DNA from: Flavobacteriales bacterium UBA6969
Lineage (GTDB): Bacteria > Bacteroidota > Bacteroidia > Flavobacteriales_D > Sanyastnellaceae
DNA: 20,976 nucleotides
Assembly: GCA_002448555.1 (NCBI GenBank)
Contig: DJYV01000130.1
Span: forward strand, 1-20,976
Reading direction: 5' to 3'
The translations under genes and the position numbers were made by a program. Numbering within the stretch: the first letter of the stretch is position 1; the number at the start of each line of letters is the position of its first letter. The notes under the pieces were generated by a model that worked only from the letters and a program-made list of their open reading frames with translations, had not been told where the DNA came from and did no database searches. Of the stretch, positions 14,377 through 20,976 are shown piece after piece.

Positions 14377-15078
14377 ATGAAAAAACACCCCGCTCCCCGA
14401 CGACGCATCGAACTTGGTTTCATCGCGGCCCTCGCCCTCGTCTTGGCTGCCTTTGAATGGACCGCTTACGAATACGACACGGCGGAATACTCAGCGTACA
14501 CCGAAGGATTGACGCTGGAAGCTGAAGTGGTTCCGCCCAATGCGCCGAGCAAGCCCGTTCCGCCCGTTCGGAACCTGCTCATCACTCCGGAAATCCATCC
14601 GGATCCAGCGTTGGTCCCGAACCGTCGCCCGACCCCGACCCCGCCATTGACCCACTCGCTGGAAAAATCCAAGGCTTCGACTTCGGGGATTTTGGAGACG
14701 GCGACGATGGCGATTGGGAGGTGGAAACCGTTCTGGTGGCCGAGCACATGCCTCATTTCACTGAATGCTCCAACGTGTTGGACCGGGACGTCGAACGCGC
14801 TTGCACGGAAGGGCAAATGATCCGCATGATCCAAGCATGTGGCAAGTTTCCCCCCCATCCTGCGCGAAGCGGGCATCGGCGGCGTGGTTTACCTCCAATT
14901 CAACATCAATGAATACGGGAACATTCAGGACGAAACCATCCTCAAATCCGCCCATCCCAAACTCGACAAGGCGGCACTTGAGGCGCTCCGGTGCATCCCT
15001 CGACTGGAGCCAGGAACACAACAGGGCAGGCCTGTTCGGGTGACCTACACGATTCCCGTGCGGTTCACCATCCGTTGA
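14377..15078 (+). pseudogene. TonB-family energy transducer gene with two compensating frameshifts
   Basis: A TonB-like protein of about 233 residues spread over two frames. The first part, from ATG 14377 (an in-frame ATG at 14359 also exists), gives a basic N-terminus, one membrane helix (about GFIAALALVLAAFEW) and a proline-rich stretch. Near 14616-14619 the reading must move by one base to continue as PEPSPDPDPAIDPLAGK ... TVLVAEHMPHF. At the run of seven C at 14850-14856 it returns to the first frame as PPILREAGIGGVVYLQFN ... VRVTYTIPVRFTIR, the TonB C-terminal domain that contacts outer-membrane receptors. One missing base and one extra C restore an intact protein. This is either sequence error in homopolymers or a recently inactivated gene. 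It lies 46 bases after rprY, possibly co-transcribed. Confidence 0.75.
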
Positions 15079-15089
15079 GCCCGACCAAC

Positions 15090-15107
15090 CAACGGCAAAT
15101 TCCGTTG
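15090..15107. promoter_or_regulatory. Inverted repeat overlapping the prs -33 element
   Basis: CAACGG and CCGTTG form perfect six-base arms around CAAATT. The right arm ends in the TTG that serves as the -33 element of the prs promoter. It could be an operator for prs, or a weak terminator stem 11 bases after the tonB-like stop, with only TGTTT following. Confidence 0.35.
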
Positions 15108-15135
15108 TGTTTAAGCGATTGAAACACTACCTTTG
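15105..15135 (+). promoter_or_regulatory. Promoter of the prs-rplY-pth operon
   Basis: TTG at 15105-15107 and TACCTTTG at 15128-15135 are separated by exactly 20 bases, the spacing of the Bacteroidota -33/-7 promoter, and the -7 box is a perfect match. The prs ATG follows after 33 bases, so this transcript has a short leader, unlike several others here. Confidence 0.65.
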
Positions 15136-15168
15136 CACGCCCCTTAACGCATTGCATTCGTGTCTTCT

Positions 15169-16101
15169 ATGCTCAAAATTCTCGCTGGCTCTGCCTCGCA
15201 ATCCTTTGGTGAAAAAGTGGCCGAATCGTTTGGCGGGGAATTGGTCCCTGTCAAAACTACGCGCTTCAGTGATGGTGAATTCACCGTGAGCATCGAAGAA
15301 ACGATCCGGGGAAAGGAGGTCGCTATCGTCCAGTCCACCTTTCCACCGACCGACAATTTGATGGAGCTTTTACTGCTCGTCGATGCGGCGAAGCGGGCGA
15401 GCGCGAAGCGCATCATCGCGGTCATGCCGTACTTCGGTTTTGCCCGTCAGGACCGCAAGGACAAGCCCCGTGTGGCCATCGGAGCGAAGTTGGTTGCCAA
15501 CTTGCTTATGGCGGCAGGCATCGACCGATTGGTCACCATGGACCTGCACGCGGATCAGATTCAAGGATTCTTCGAGATTCCCGTAGATCACCTGTATGCA
15601 AGCACCTTGTTCCTTCCCTACCTCGAAACCCTGGACCGCGAAAACCTTTGCATCGCTACGCCGGATACAGGGGGAACGAAGCGTGCGAACTCATACGCCA
15701 AGCACCTCGGGGTGGACATGGCGATTTGCTATAAGCAGCGCAAGGTGGCCAATAAAATTGAGCACATGACCGTCATCGGTGATGTCAGCGGCAAGGACGT
15801 GGTCATCGTCGATGACATGTGCGACACCGCAGGTACGTTGACCAAGGCGGCCGCTCTCATGATGGAGCACGGTGCCAAGTCAGTTCGCGCCCTTTGCACA
15901 CACGCGGTGTTGAGCGGGCCGGCCTACGAGCGCATCGCGGATTCTGTCCTGACGGAGTTTGTCGTGACGGACAGCATCCCATTGAACAAAGAGAAAAACA
16001 CAGACAAGATCAAGGTCCTTCCGGTCCATGACATGTTTGCTGAGACTTTAACCTGTCTGGTGGAAAATCGTTCCATCAGCGATACTTTACTAATTCATTA
16101 A
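15169..16101 (+). CDS. prs: Ribose-phosphate pyrophosphokinase (PRPP synthetase)
   Basis: Makes 5-phosphoribosyl-1-diphosphate from ribose 5-phosphate and ATP for purine, pyrimidine, NAD, histidine and tryptophan synthesis. The 310-residue protein has the family features: SDGEFTVSIEETIRG, the ATP-binding PYFGFARQDRK region, the metal-binding MDLHADQIQGFF, and the PRPP-binding loop DVVIVDDMCDTAGTL. A GTG at 15160 is in frame nine bases upstream, but the ATG at 15169 with MLKILAGSASQ is the more natural start. The gene is followed two bases later by rplY and then pth, an order kept in many bacteria and consistent with one operon. Confidence 0.95.
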   Translation: MLKILAGSASQSFGEKVAESFGGELVPVKTTRFSDGEFTVSIEETIRGKEVAIVQSTFPPTDNLMELLLLVDAAKRASAKRIIAVMPYFGFARQDRKDKPRVAIGAKLVANLLMAAGIDRLVTMDLHADQIQGFFEIPVDHLYASTLFLPYLETLDRENLCIATPDTGGTKRANSYAKHLGVDMAICYKQRKVANKIEHMTVIGDVSGKDVVIVDDMCDTAGTLTKAAALMMEHGAKSVRALCTHAVLSGPAYERIADSVLTEFVVTDSIPLNKEKNTDKIKVLPVHDMFAETLTCLVENRSISDTLLIH

Positions 16102-16103
16102 CC

Positions 16104-16757
16104 ATGAAAACTGCATCATTGAGCGGCTCCTTGCGTGGGAGCGTAGGAAAGAAAGATGCCAACCAGCTCCGCAAGGACAACCGGGTTCCCGGTGTGCTGT
16201 ATGGAGGCGGTGAGCAGAAGCACTTTTCTGTAAAAGAGCTGGACATCTCCAAGCTCGTTGTTAATCCGGACGTCTTCCGCATCTCTTTGGAGTTGGATGG
16301 AGCGACCTTCGATTGTGTCATCCAGGAGATTCAATTCCACCCGGTGACCGACCGCATCGTTCACTTGGACTTGCTCCAAATCATCCCAGGCAAGCCCGTG
16401 CGCGTGGAATTGCCTTTGCGCACCACCGGTACAGCTGCGGGTGTGATTGGCGGTGGTCGCATGCAAATGCTGTTCCGTCGCGTACCCGTGCGCGGGTTGG
16501 CAGATGATTTGCCCGAAGACATTGTCATCGATGTTACGCCGCTCGAAATTGGAGACAACAAGCGCGTTGGCGACATCGAAGTTCCGAACTGCACCGTTCT
16601 ATTGAACGATTCAACCTTGCTCGTCGCTGTCAAGCGTACGCGTGCGGCCATGTCTGCTGAAAGCGGTGAAGAAGGCGACGAAGGTGGTGATACAGCTGAA
16701 GCACCAGCTGAAGGCGGCGAAGGCGGCGAAGGCGGCGACGCTCCAGCAGCTGAATAA
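16104..16757 (+). CDS. rplY: 50S ribosomal protein L25 (Ctc form)
   Basis: A 217-residue L25/Ctc protein that binds 5S rRNA in the large subunit. The N-terminal L25 domain (about 1-93) includes LRKDNRVPGVLYGGGEQ and the VIQEIQFHPVTDRIVHLDLL strand. The beta-rich C-terminal domain of the longer Ctc type follows, up to about residue 183. A low-complexity acidic tail (about 184-217), rich in Glu, Gly, Ala and Asp, ends the protein, as is common in Bacteroidota versions. It starts two bases after the prs stop. Confidence 0.93.
   Translation: MKTASLSGSLRGSVGKKDANQLRKDNRVPGVLYGGGEQKHFSVKELDISKLVVNPDVFRISLELDGATFDCVIQEIQFHPVTDRIVHLDLLQIIPGKPVRVELPLRTTGTAAGVIGGGRMQMLFRRVPVRGLADDLPEDIVIDVTPLEIGDNKRVGDIEVPNCTVLLNDSTLLVAVKRTRAAMSAESGEEGDEGGDTAEAPAEGGEGGEGGDAPAAE
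16710..16736 (+). repeat. Three GAAGGCGGC repeats in the rplY tail
   Basis: Three perfect copies of the nine-base unit GAAGGCGGC encode EGG-EGG-EGG in the acidic tail of L25. Units are multiples of three, so copy-number change would alter tail length without breaking the frame. Confidence 0.8.
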
Positions 16758-16761
16758 TTGC

Positions 16762-16778
16762 GTTTCGCTAGCCGAAAC
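16762..16778. other. Hairpin between rplY and pth
   Basis: GTTTCG and CGAAAC pair perfectly around CTAGC in the 35-base gap between the two genes. There is no T-run after it, so it is more likely an mRNA processing or stability hairpin than a terminator. Confidence 0.35.
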
Positions 16779-16792
16779 TCAACCCAAAACGG

Positions 16793-17356
16793 ATGAAGTT
16801 CCTCATCGTTGGCCTGGGCAATCCAGGAAGTGAATATGAGGACACCCGACACAACATCGGGTTCAAGGTGGTGGACACCATCGCTCGAAACGGGGAGGCC
16901 TCGTTTGAGGTCGCCCGGCACGGCGAGGTGTCCACCGTCCGTTTTAAGGGTAGGACCCTCGTGCTGCTCAAGCCCTCCACGTTCATGAACCTCAGCGGCA
17001 AGGCCGTCCGGTACTGGATGGACGCCGAAAAAATTCCGCTGGACCGCGTGCTCATCATCACCGATGACCTGGCGCTCCCGTTCGGCACGCTGCGCATGCG
17101 CGCCAAGGGAAGTGGGGGAGGCCACAACGGCCTCGGCAACATCGAAACCATCCTCAGCACGTCCAAGTACCCGCGCTTGCGGTTTGGCATTGGCGCCGAC
17201 TTCCACAAAGGGCAGCAGGTCGATCACGTGCTGGGCAAATGGACTGCCGAAGAAAGCGATGCGCTCACCGAGCGTCTCGAGCGCTGCGAAAAAGCCGTTC
17301 AGTCGTTCGCTTCGATTGGACTCGAGCGCACCATGAACCACTTCAACAACACCTGA
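16793..17356 (+). CDS. pth: Peptidyl-tRNA hydrolase
   Basis: Cleaves the ester bond of peptidyl-tRNAs that drop off ribosomes, recycling tRNA. The 187-residue protein has the full active site: VGLGNPGSEYEDTRHNIGF with Asn10 and catalytic His20, STFMNLSG with Asn66, ITDDLALPFG with Asp91, and GSGGGHNGLGNI with Asn112. Length is typical. Third gene of the prs-rplY-pth cluster. Its TGA stop (17354-17356) directly abuts the TGA stop of the convergent nadD, so neither gene has a 3' untranslated gap before the other. Confidence 0.95.
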   Translation: MKFLIVGLGNPGSEYEDTRHNIGFKVVDTIARNGEASFEVARHGEVSTVRFKGRTLVLLKPSTFMNLSGKAVRYWMDAEKIPLDRVLIITDDLALPFGTLRMRAKGSGGGHNGLGNIETILSTSKYPRLRFGIGADFHKGQQVDHVLGKWTAEESDALTERLERCEKAVQSFASIGLERTMNHFNNT

Positions 17357-17983
17357 TCACTCGTACAGGTGGTTGTTGCTGATGTAGTTCAGCACCTTGT
17401 CGTGCAGCAAATACCGAATATCCTTCGTGTCATTGATTGCATCCCGCAAGTACGTGGATGAGATGCTGATCATCGGAGCGTCACACCACTGAATGTTCGG
17501 GTGTGAGCGCGGCACCGCGTCTTCGGGCTTTTCGGGCGGTGGCACGTGCGATGGGGCATCAGACGTGCGCCGCGGATACACCAAGATGCGGTGTTTCTCA
17601 ACCAATTCCCAATGGGCCTGCCACGTGTGGAGGCGAACAAAATTGTCCTCCCCGATGATGATCCTGAACTCCACATCGGGGTATTGCGCCCGCAGGTGCC
17701 GCATCGTCGCCGCAGTGAAATTCGGTTGAGGCAAATCGAATTCGACATCACTCCCCTTGAGCTTCTCGTTCTCCGAGACGGCGAGGTGAACCATCTGCAG
17801 CCGGTGCGCCTGGCCCATGAGTTCGCTGGGGCTTTTGTGCGGGTTGTGCGGCGTGACCACCAACCACACTTCGTCCAAATCGGTGTAATGCGCCATGTGG
17901 TTCGCGATGACCAAATGCCCCAAGTGAACCGGGTTGAACGTACCGAAGTACAATCCGATTTTGCCTTTGCCTTCCAACGTCAT
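17357..17983 (-). CDS. nadD: Nicotinate-nucleotide adenylyltransferase
   Basis: Transfers AMP from ATP to nicotinate mononucleotide in NAD synthesis. The 208-residue protein shows the nucleotidyltransferase signature GTFNPVHLGH (14-23), the substrate segment VVTPHNPHK, the RIIIGEDNF strand and the C-terminal ISSTYLRDAI motif. The frame is open to an ATG at 18019, but the ATG at 17983 overlaps the gmk stop as ATGA, the usual sign of translational coupling, and begins close to the expected first strand (KIGLYFG). Last gene of yicC-gmk-nadD. Confidence 0.93.
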   Translation of the reverse strand: MTLEGKGKIGLYFGTFNPVHLGHLVIANHMAHYTDLDEVWLVVTPHNPHKSPSELMGQAHRLQMVHLAVSENEKLKGSDVEFDLPQPNFTAATMRHLRAQYPDVEFRIIIGEDNFVRLHTWQAHWELVEKHRILVYPRRTSDAPSHVPPPEKPEDAVPRSHPNIQWCDAPMISISSTYLRDAINDTKDIRYLLHDKVLNYISNNHLYE

Positions 17984-18573
17984 GCACTCAAGGGGTTTCC
18001 AGTGTACGCTTTCAACCATTCCAAGGCTTGGGCCTGAGCGGCCGCCAAATCATCGTTGATGAGGACTTTGTCGAAGTGAACGTGCTGCTCCAACTCCCAT
18101 TGGGCCTTGGTCAGCCGTTCTTCGATCCGCTCCGGGGCGTCCGTTCCACGGCTTTCCAACCGATGGCGCAGCACTTCCAACGAGGGCGGCTGAATGAACA
18201 CCGCCAACGCGCTGTCACCGAGCAGTCGACGCAAATTGGCTCCGCCAACCACGTCCACATCGAATACCACCGTTTTGCCCGCGGCCCACAGGCGTTCCAA
18301 TTCGGTGTGCAAGGTGCCGTAAAATTTGCCGGGATACACTTCCTCCCACTCCAACAACGCCCCAGCATCGATGCGCGCCTTGAACGCCTCTACGGTCAAA
18401 AAATGATAGTCCACCCCGTCCTGTTCGGCACCACGAGGCGGCCGGGTGGTGGCGCTGACGCTGAAGGCCAGGTTGAGTTCCGGGTGCCCCAACAGGTGCC
18501 GCACGATGGTGGTTTTGCCCGCTCCCGAAGGTGCGGAGAAGATGACCGCTTTTCCGTGGGTGTCAGAGGGCAT
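17980..18573 (-). CDS. gmk: Guanylate kinase
   Basis: Converts GMP to GDP with ATP. The 197-residue protein has the P-loop SAPSGAGKTT (13-22), the GMP-binding segment SVSATTRPPRGAEQDGVDYHFL, the EWEEVYPGKFYGT region, VVFDVDVVGGANLRR and the lid ESRGTDAPERIEERL. It overlaps yicC by 11 bases at its start and nadD by four bases at its end, so the three are translated as a tightly packed operon. Confidence 0.96.
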   Translation of the reverse strand: MPSDTHGKAVIFSAPSGAGKTTIVRHLLGHPELNLAFSVSATTRPPRGAEQDGVDYHFLTVEAFKARIDAGALLEWEEVYPGKFYGTLHTELERLWAAGKTVVFDVDVVGGANLRRLLGDSALAVFIQPPSLEVLRHRLESRGTDAPERIEERLTKAQWELEQHVHFDKVLINDDLAAAQAQALEWLKAYTGNPLSA

Positions 18574-19438
18574 TGAGGACCTGTTCTTTGATTTTCTCGA
18601 GTTCGTCCTTCATCTGGACCACGATGCGCTGCATGTCGGCATCGTTGGCTTTGCTGCCGAGGGTGTTGATCTCACGGCCGATTTCTTGGGCGATGAACCC
18701 GAGCTTTTTGCCTTGCCCCGGATCCTGCCCCATGACGTCCGAAAAGTGTTCACAATGGGCGGTCAATCGCACCAATTCCTCGGAGACATCGAGCTTTTCC
18801 ATGTAGAACAGCATCTCCTGCTCAAACCGATTTTCGTCCAATCGGCCTTTGTCCTGCAGCTCATTGAAATTAGCCTGTATGCGCTCGCGGATGCGCTGAA
18901 CGCGCGCCTGCAACAAGGGCTCGACGGCGTCCTTCAAGGATTGAATGCTGCGGATCCGCTGTTTGAAATCCGCCTCCAACGACTTACCCTCCTCTGCACG
19001 GAAGCGAACGAATTGGTCCACCGCCTCACTGACCAGTGCAGAAATGGCCTTCCACTCCTCCTCGTCGATTTCATCGTTGGCCTGTTGAATCACGTCCGGC
19101 AACCGCATGGCCATGGCCAGCAGGGCATTGTCCCTTTCCGGAAAACCTTGGCCCGCGGCAAGCTGGCTCAACTCGGAGACGTACGCATCGATCAACGGCT
19201 TGTTCAATTCCCGAGGCTCCGCCCCCTCGACCGCATACTGTAGGCTCAAGTCGCATTTGCCGCGACCAACCGCCGTTCCCAATTGCTTGCGCAACTCCAT
19301 TTCCTTGGCGCGAAACGCCGAAGGCATGCGCACGCTGAGGTCCAGTTGCTTGCCATTGAGCGACCGCAATTCAGCCGTGTACCGACGTGATCCGATGCGC
19401 GCTGAAGCCTTGCCGTAACCGGTCATGGAGTAAATCAT
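18563..19438 (-). CDS. yicC: YicC-family endoribonuclease
   Basis: A 291-residue YicC protein; members are reported to be endoribonucleases acting on mRNA or small RNA. The family N-terminus MIYSMTGYGKAS fixes the start at 19438. Other hallmarks are ELRSLNGKQLDLSVRMP, MRLPDVIQQ, EEGKSLEADFKQR and the conserved end GKKLGFIAQEIGREINTLGSKANDADMQ. The frame is open 327 bases further upstream to 19765, but that part lies antisense within the polyprenyl synthase gene and is not coding. First gene of the yicC-gmk-nadD operon, with a perfect -7 box 15 bases before the ATG. Confidence 0.93.
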   Translation of the reverse strand: MIYSMTGYGKASARIGSRRYTAELRSLNGKQLDLSVRMPSAFRAKEMELRKQLGTAVGRGKCDLSLQYAVEGAEPRELNKPLIDAYVSELSQLAAGQGFPERDNALLAMAMRLPDVIQQANDEIDEEEWKAISALVSEAVDQFVRFRAEEGKSLEADFKQRIRSIQSLKDAVEPLLQARVQRIRERIQANFNELQDKGRLDENRFEQEMLFYMEKLDVSEELVRLTAHCEHFSDVMGQDPGQGKKLGFIAQEIGREINTLGSKANDADMQRIVVQMKDELEKIKEQVLNAL

Positions 19439-19453
19439 GGGAGGGATTTTGAG

Positions 19454-19461
19454 CAAAGATA
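19454..19461 (-). promoter_or_regulatory. -7 promoter box for yicC-gmk-nadD
   Basis: TATCTTTG on the minus strand matches TAnnTTTG exactly, 15 bases before the yicC ATG. It lies 28 bases from the -7 box of the divergent polyprenyl synthase gene, so each promoter's upstream region contains the other's core. Confidence 0.6.
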
Positions 19462-19489
19462 GGTACACGCGGTGTGGTAAGGTGGGACG

Positions 19490-19497
19490 TACCTTTG
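19490..19497 (+). promoter_or_regulatory. -7 promoter box for the polyprenyl synthase gene
   Basis: TACCTTTG matches TAnnTTTG exactly and is followed by CACC and the ATG at 19502. Transcription would start at or next to the A of the start codon, so the mRNA is probably leaderless. Confidence 0.6.
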
Positions 19498-19501
19498 CAC
19501 C

Positions 19502-20500
19502 ATGAGTAGCATGCAGCGCATTCAAGTTCCAGTCGAAAAAGAACTGGCCGAATTCCAAGGCCATTTCAAGTCGGCCATGCGCACCGATGTAGCCCTGTTG
19601 GACCGAATCATGCGGTACATCATCAAACGCAAGGGCAAGCAGATGCGGCCGCTCTTTGTGTTCTTGTCGGCACAGACCGTAGCGGGCGGACAGCAAGACC
19701 TCGGAGAGCGCAGCCACATCGCAGCATCCCTGATTGAATTGCTGCACACCGCCACCCTGGTCCACGACGATGTGGTCGATGAAAGCCCCCTGCGCCGCGG
19801 CTTTTTCTCAATTCAGGCCCTGTGGAAGAAAAAAATCGCGGTGCTTGTGGGGGATTATTTGCTCTCGCGTGGCTTGCTGATGGCGGTGGACCGAGAAGCC
19901 TATGACCTCTTGAAAATCACCTCCGAAGCCGTTCGCCTCATGAGCGAAGGGGAGCTTTTGCAAATCGAGAAGGCACGCCGATTGGACATCACTGAGGAGG
20001 TATACTTCGACATCATCCAACGCAAAACGGCCTCCTTGATCGCCGCGTGTTGTGCCTGCGGTGCGGCATCCGTACGGCCCATGAACGAGGGAAATGCGGA
20101 AGATGTGGAGCGGATGCGGAGGTTTGGTGAGCTGGTGGGGCTGGCCTTTCAAATCAAGGATGACCTGCTTGATTTGGGCGAGGGCGAACGCATTGGCAAG
20201 CCGACCGGCGGCGACATCCGCGAACGCAAGATGACCTTGCCCCTCATCCATACCCTTCAGGTGGCCTCCTCATCGGAGCGGCGCCGGCTCATCCGATTGG
20301 TCAAATACCGCAACAACGACAACGCGGCCGTCCAAGAAGTCATGGACGCCATCATCCAAGGCCCGGGCATGGAATACGCTCGGGGCAAGATGCGCGAACT
20401 CGCACAGGAAGCACTTGAGCTCTTGGATGCCTATCCGGAATCGGCGGCCAAATCAGCACTGATCGACCTCGTAGAATTCACCATGGAACGCAAGCGATGA
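19502..20500 (+). CDS. Long-chain polyprenyl diphosphate synthase
   Basis: A trans-prenyltransferase of 332 residues that extends farnesyl or geranylgeranyl diphosphate with isopentenyl units. The chain most likely becomes the menaquinone side chain (octaprenyl or solanesyl type; inferred). It carries the first Asp-rich motif LVHDDVVDE (Asp89, 90, 93), the second Asp-rich motif QIKDDLLDL (Asp220, 221, 224), the substrate Lys/Arg in RKGKQMRP (44-50) and the GDYLLSRG segment. A small residue (Ala84) five positions before the first Asp fits a long-chain product. The ATG is four bases after the -7 box. Its stop overlaps the next gene as ATGA. Confidence 0.93.
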   Translation: MSSMQRIQVPVEKELAEFQGHFKSAMRTDVALLDRIMRYIIKRKGKQMRPLFVFLSAQTVAGGQQDLGERSHIAASLIELLHTATLVHDDVVDESPLRRGFFSIQALWKKKIAVLVGDYLLSRGLLMAVDREAYDLLKITSEAVRLMSEGELLQIEKARRLDITEEVYFDIIQRKTASLIAACCACGAASVRPMNEGNAEDVERMRRFGELVGLAFQIKDDLLDLGEGERIGKPTGGDIRERKMTLPLIHTLQVASSSERRRLIRLVKYRNNDNAAVQEVMDAIIQGPGMEYARGKMRELAQEALELLDAYPESAAKSALIDLVEFTMERKR

Positions 20501-20919
20501 CTGTACGTTGGCTCCTCGCTCTCCTGCCGCTCTTAGCAGCCTGTTCAGCACCTGAGGAACGCACCCTCACAGAGCGCTGGCCCGATGGAAATATCAAGCG
20601 CGAGGTGGTCGTGATGGCCGGGGATACCACCGAAATCGCAGTGTATGATGAGGAAGGTCGTTTGTCGAAGGTCTCCCGGTGGTCGGACGGCCAGCAACAC
20701 GGCAAATGGGAAGCGTTTTATCCGGATGGCAAGCCGTGGTCGGTACACCAATACAATCCAGGCGTGCAGGTGGGAGGCTACTTCACCTGGCATCCCAACG
20801 GGAAGCCTTTCATCGCCGGGCAATACGACTCCATCGGAAACCCCACCGGCCTGTGGCGTTTCTTCGATGAACAAGGAGGGGTGATCCGCGAAGAAAGCGG
20901 GGCCTCCATCCACAATTGA
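20497..20919 (+). CDS. MORN-like (YwqK-type) repeat lipoprotein
   Basis: A 140-residue predicted lipoprotein: a short signal peptide with lipobox LLAAC (lipidated Cys16), then about five YwqK/MORN_2-like units of the form WPDGNIKRE, DGQQHGKWEAFYPDGKPW, YFTWHPNGKPFIAGQYD and GNPTGLWRFFDEQGGVIREE. Such repeats form beta-hairpin sheets. The 'antitoxin' label sometimes attached to YwqK-type proteins is not supported here, since no toxin gene is present. Its ATG overlaps the stop of the polyprenyl synthase gene by four bases, so the two are co-translated. Function unknown. Confidence 0.75.
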   Translation: MTVRWLLALLPLLAACSAPEERTLTERWPDGNIKREVVVMAGDTTEIAVYDEEGRLSKVSRWSDGQQHGKWEAFYPDGKPWSVHQYNPGVQVGGYFTWHPNGKPFIAGQYDSIGNPTGLWRFFDEQGGVIREESGASIHN

Positions 20920-20968
20920 ACGTGAATAGCAGCATGGTCGGAGGGGCCTGCACAGCTTGACCTGGCGC

Positions 20969-20976
20969 TAATTTTG
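20969..20976 (+). promoter_or_regulatory. Possible -7 box at the right edge
   Basis: TAATTTTG, the last eight bases of the window, matches TAnnTTTG exactly. No -33 element is clear, and the gene it would serve lies outside. The region 20920-20968 holds nothing else recognisable. Confidence 0.3.

Noticed and set aside
19439..19765. Longer N-terminus for YicC
   Set aside because: The family begins at MIYSMTGYGK; the extension is antisense within the polyprenyl synthase gene and upstream of yicC's own promoter box.
20497..20919. A toxin-antitoxin system based on the YwqK-like protein
   Set aside because: The protein is a lipoprotein with MORN-like repeats and is co-translated with a polyprenyl synthase; no toxin gene is present.

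Overview
This window (about 57% GC by eye) reads as a chromosomal segment of a Bacteroidota bacterium, most likely from the Flavobacteriia side. The evidence is: a C-terminal sorting domain of the type IX secretion system on the first protein; repeated matches to the Bacteroidota -7 promoter box TAnnTTTG with almost no Shine-Dalgarno sequences; an RprX/RprY-like two-component pair; and a DnaG primase whose zinc ligands are mostly replaced. There is no sign of phage, insertion sequences, CRISPR or integrative elements.

Layout. 1-3331: the last codons of an upstream gene, then two plus-strand genes for secreted surface proteins. One is a Cys-repeat protein with a T9SS tail, the other a YadA-head/tail-fibre-like repeat protein. 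3365-3558: a minus-strand tRNA-Gln with its own promoter and terminator, facing away from the plus-strand ALDH8-type aldehyde dehydrogenase. 5011-7300: a possible very small minus-strand protein, an OmpA-domain lipoprotein (+), and a Cys-rich 'DCGG' repeat lipoprotein (-). 7387-12008: recJ (+) converging on a dnaG-mscS pair (-). 12009-12283: a 275-base gap holding a candidate structured small RNA on the minus strand (perfect -7 box, two hairpins, strong intrinsic terminator) and the promoters of dnaG and rprX. 12284-15078: rprX-rprY and a TonB-type energy transducer gene broken by two mutually compensating frameshifts. 15169-17356: prs-rplY-pth, a widely conserved translation/nucleotide operon. 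17357-19438: yicC-gmk-nadD on the minus strand with overlapping genes. 19502-20919: a long-chain polyprenyl diphosphate synthase and an overlapping MORN-like lipoprotein gene, followed by a possible promoter at the window's right edge.

How the genes fit together. Most of the window is housekeeping: DNA repair and replication (recJ, dnaG), PRPP, GMP and NAD metabolism (prs, gmk, nadD), translation (tRNA-Gln, rplY, pth), RNA turnover (yicC) and isoprenoid chain synthesis. Envelope functions are interspersed (OmpA lipoprotein, MscS channel, TonB, RprXY signalling, surface repeat proteins). The ALDH8-type dehydrogenase suggests tryptophan/kynurenine-type ring-cleavage catabolism. I do not see a clear new multi-gene system. 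The items most worth following are the candidate small RNA upstream of dnaG, the unusual chimeric YadA-head protein, the degenerate DnaG zinc site, the double frameshift in tonB, and a repeated pattern of -7 boxes placed only 3-4 bases before the start codon, which suggests leaderless mRNAs.
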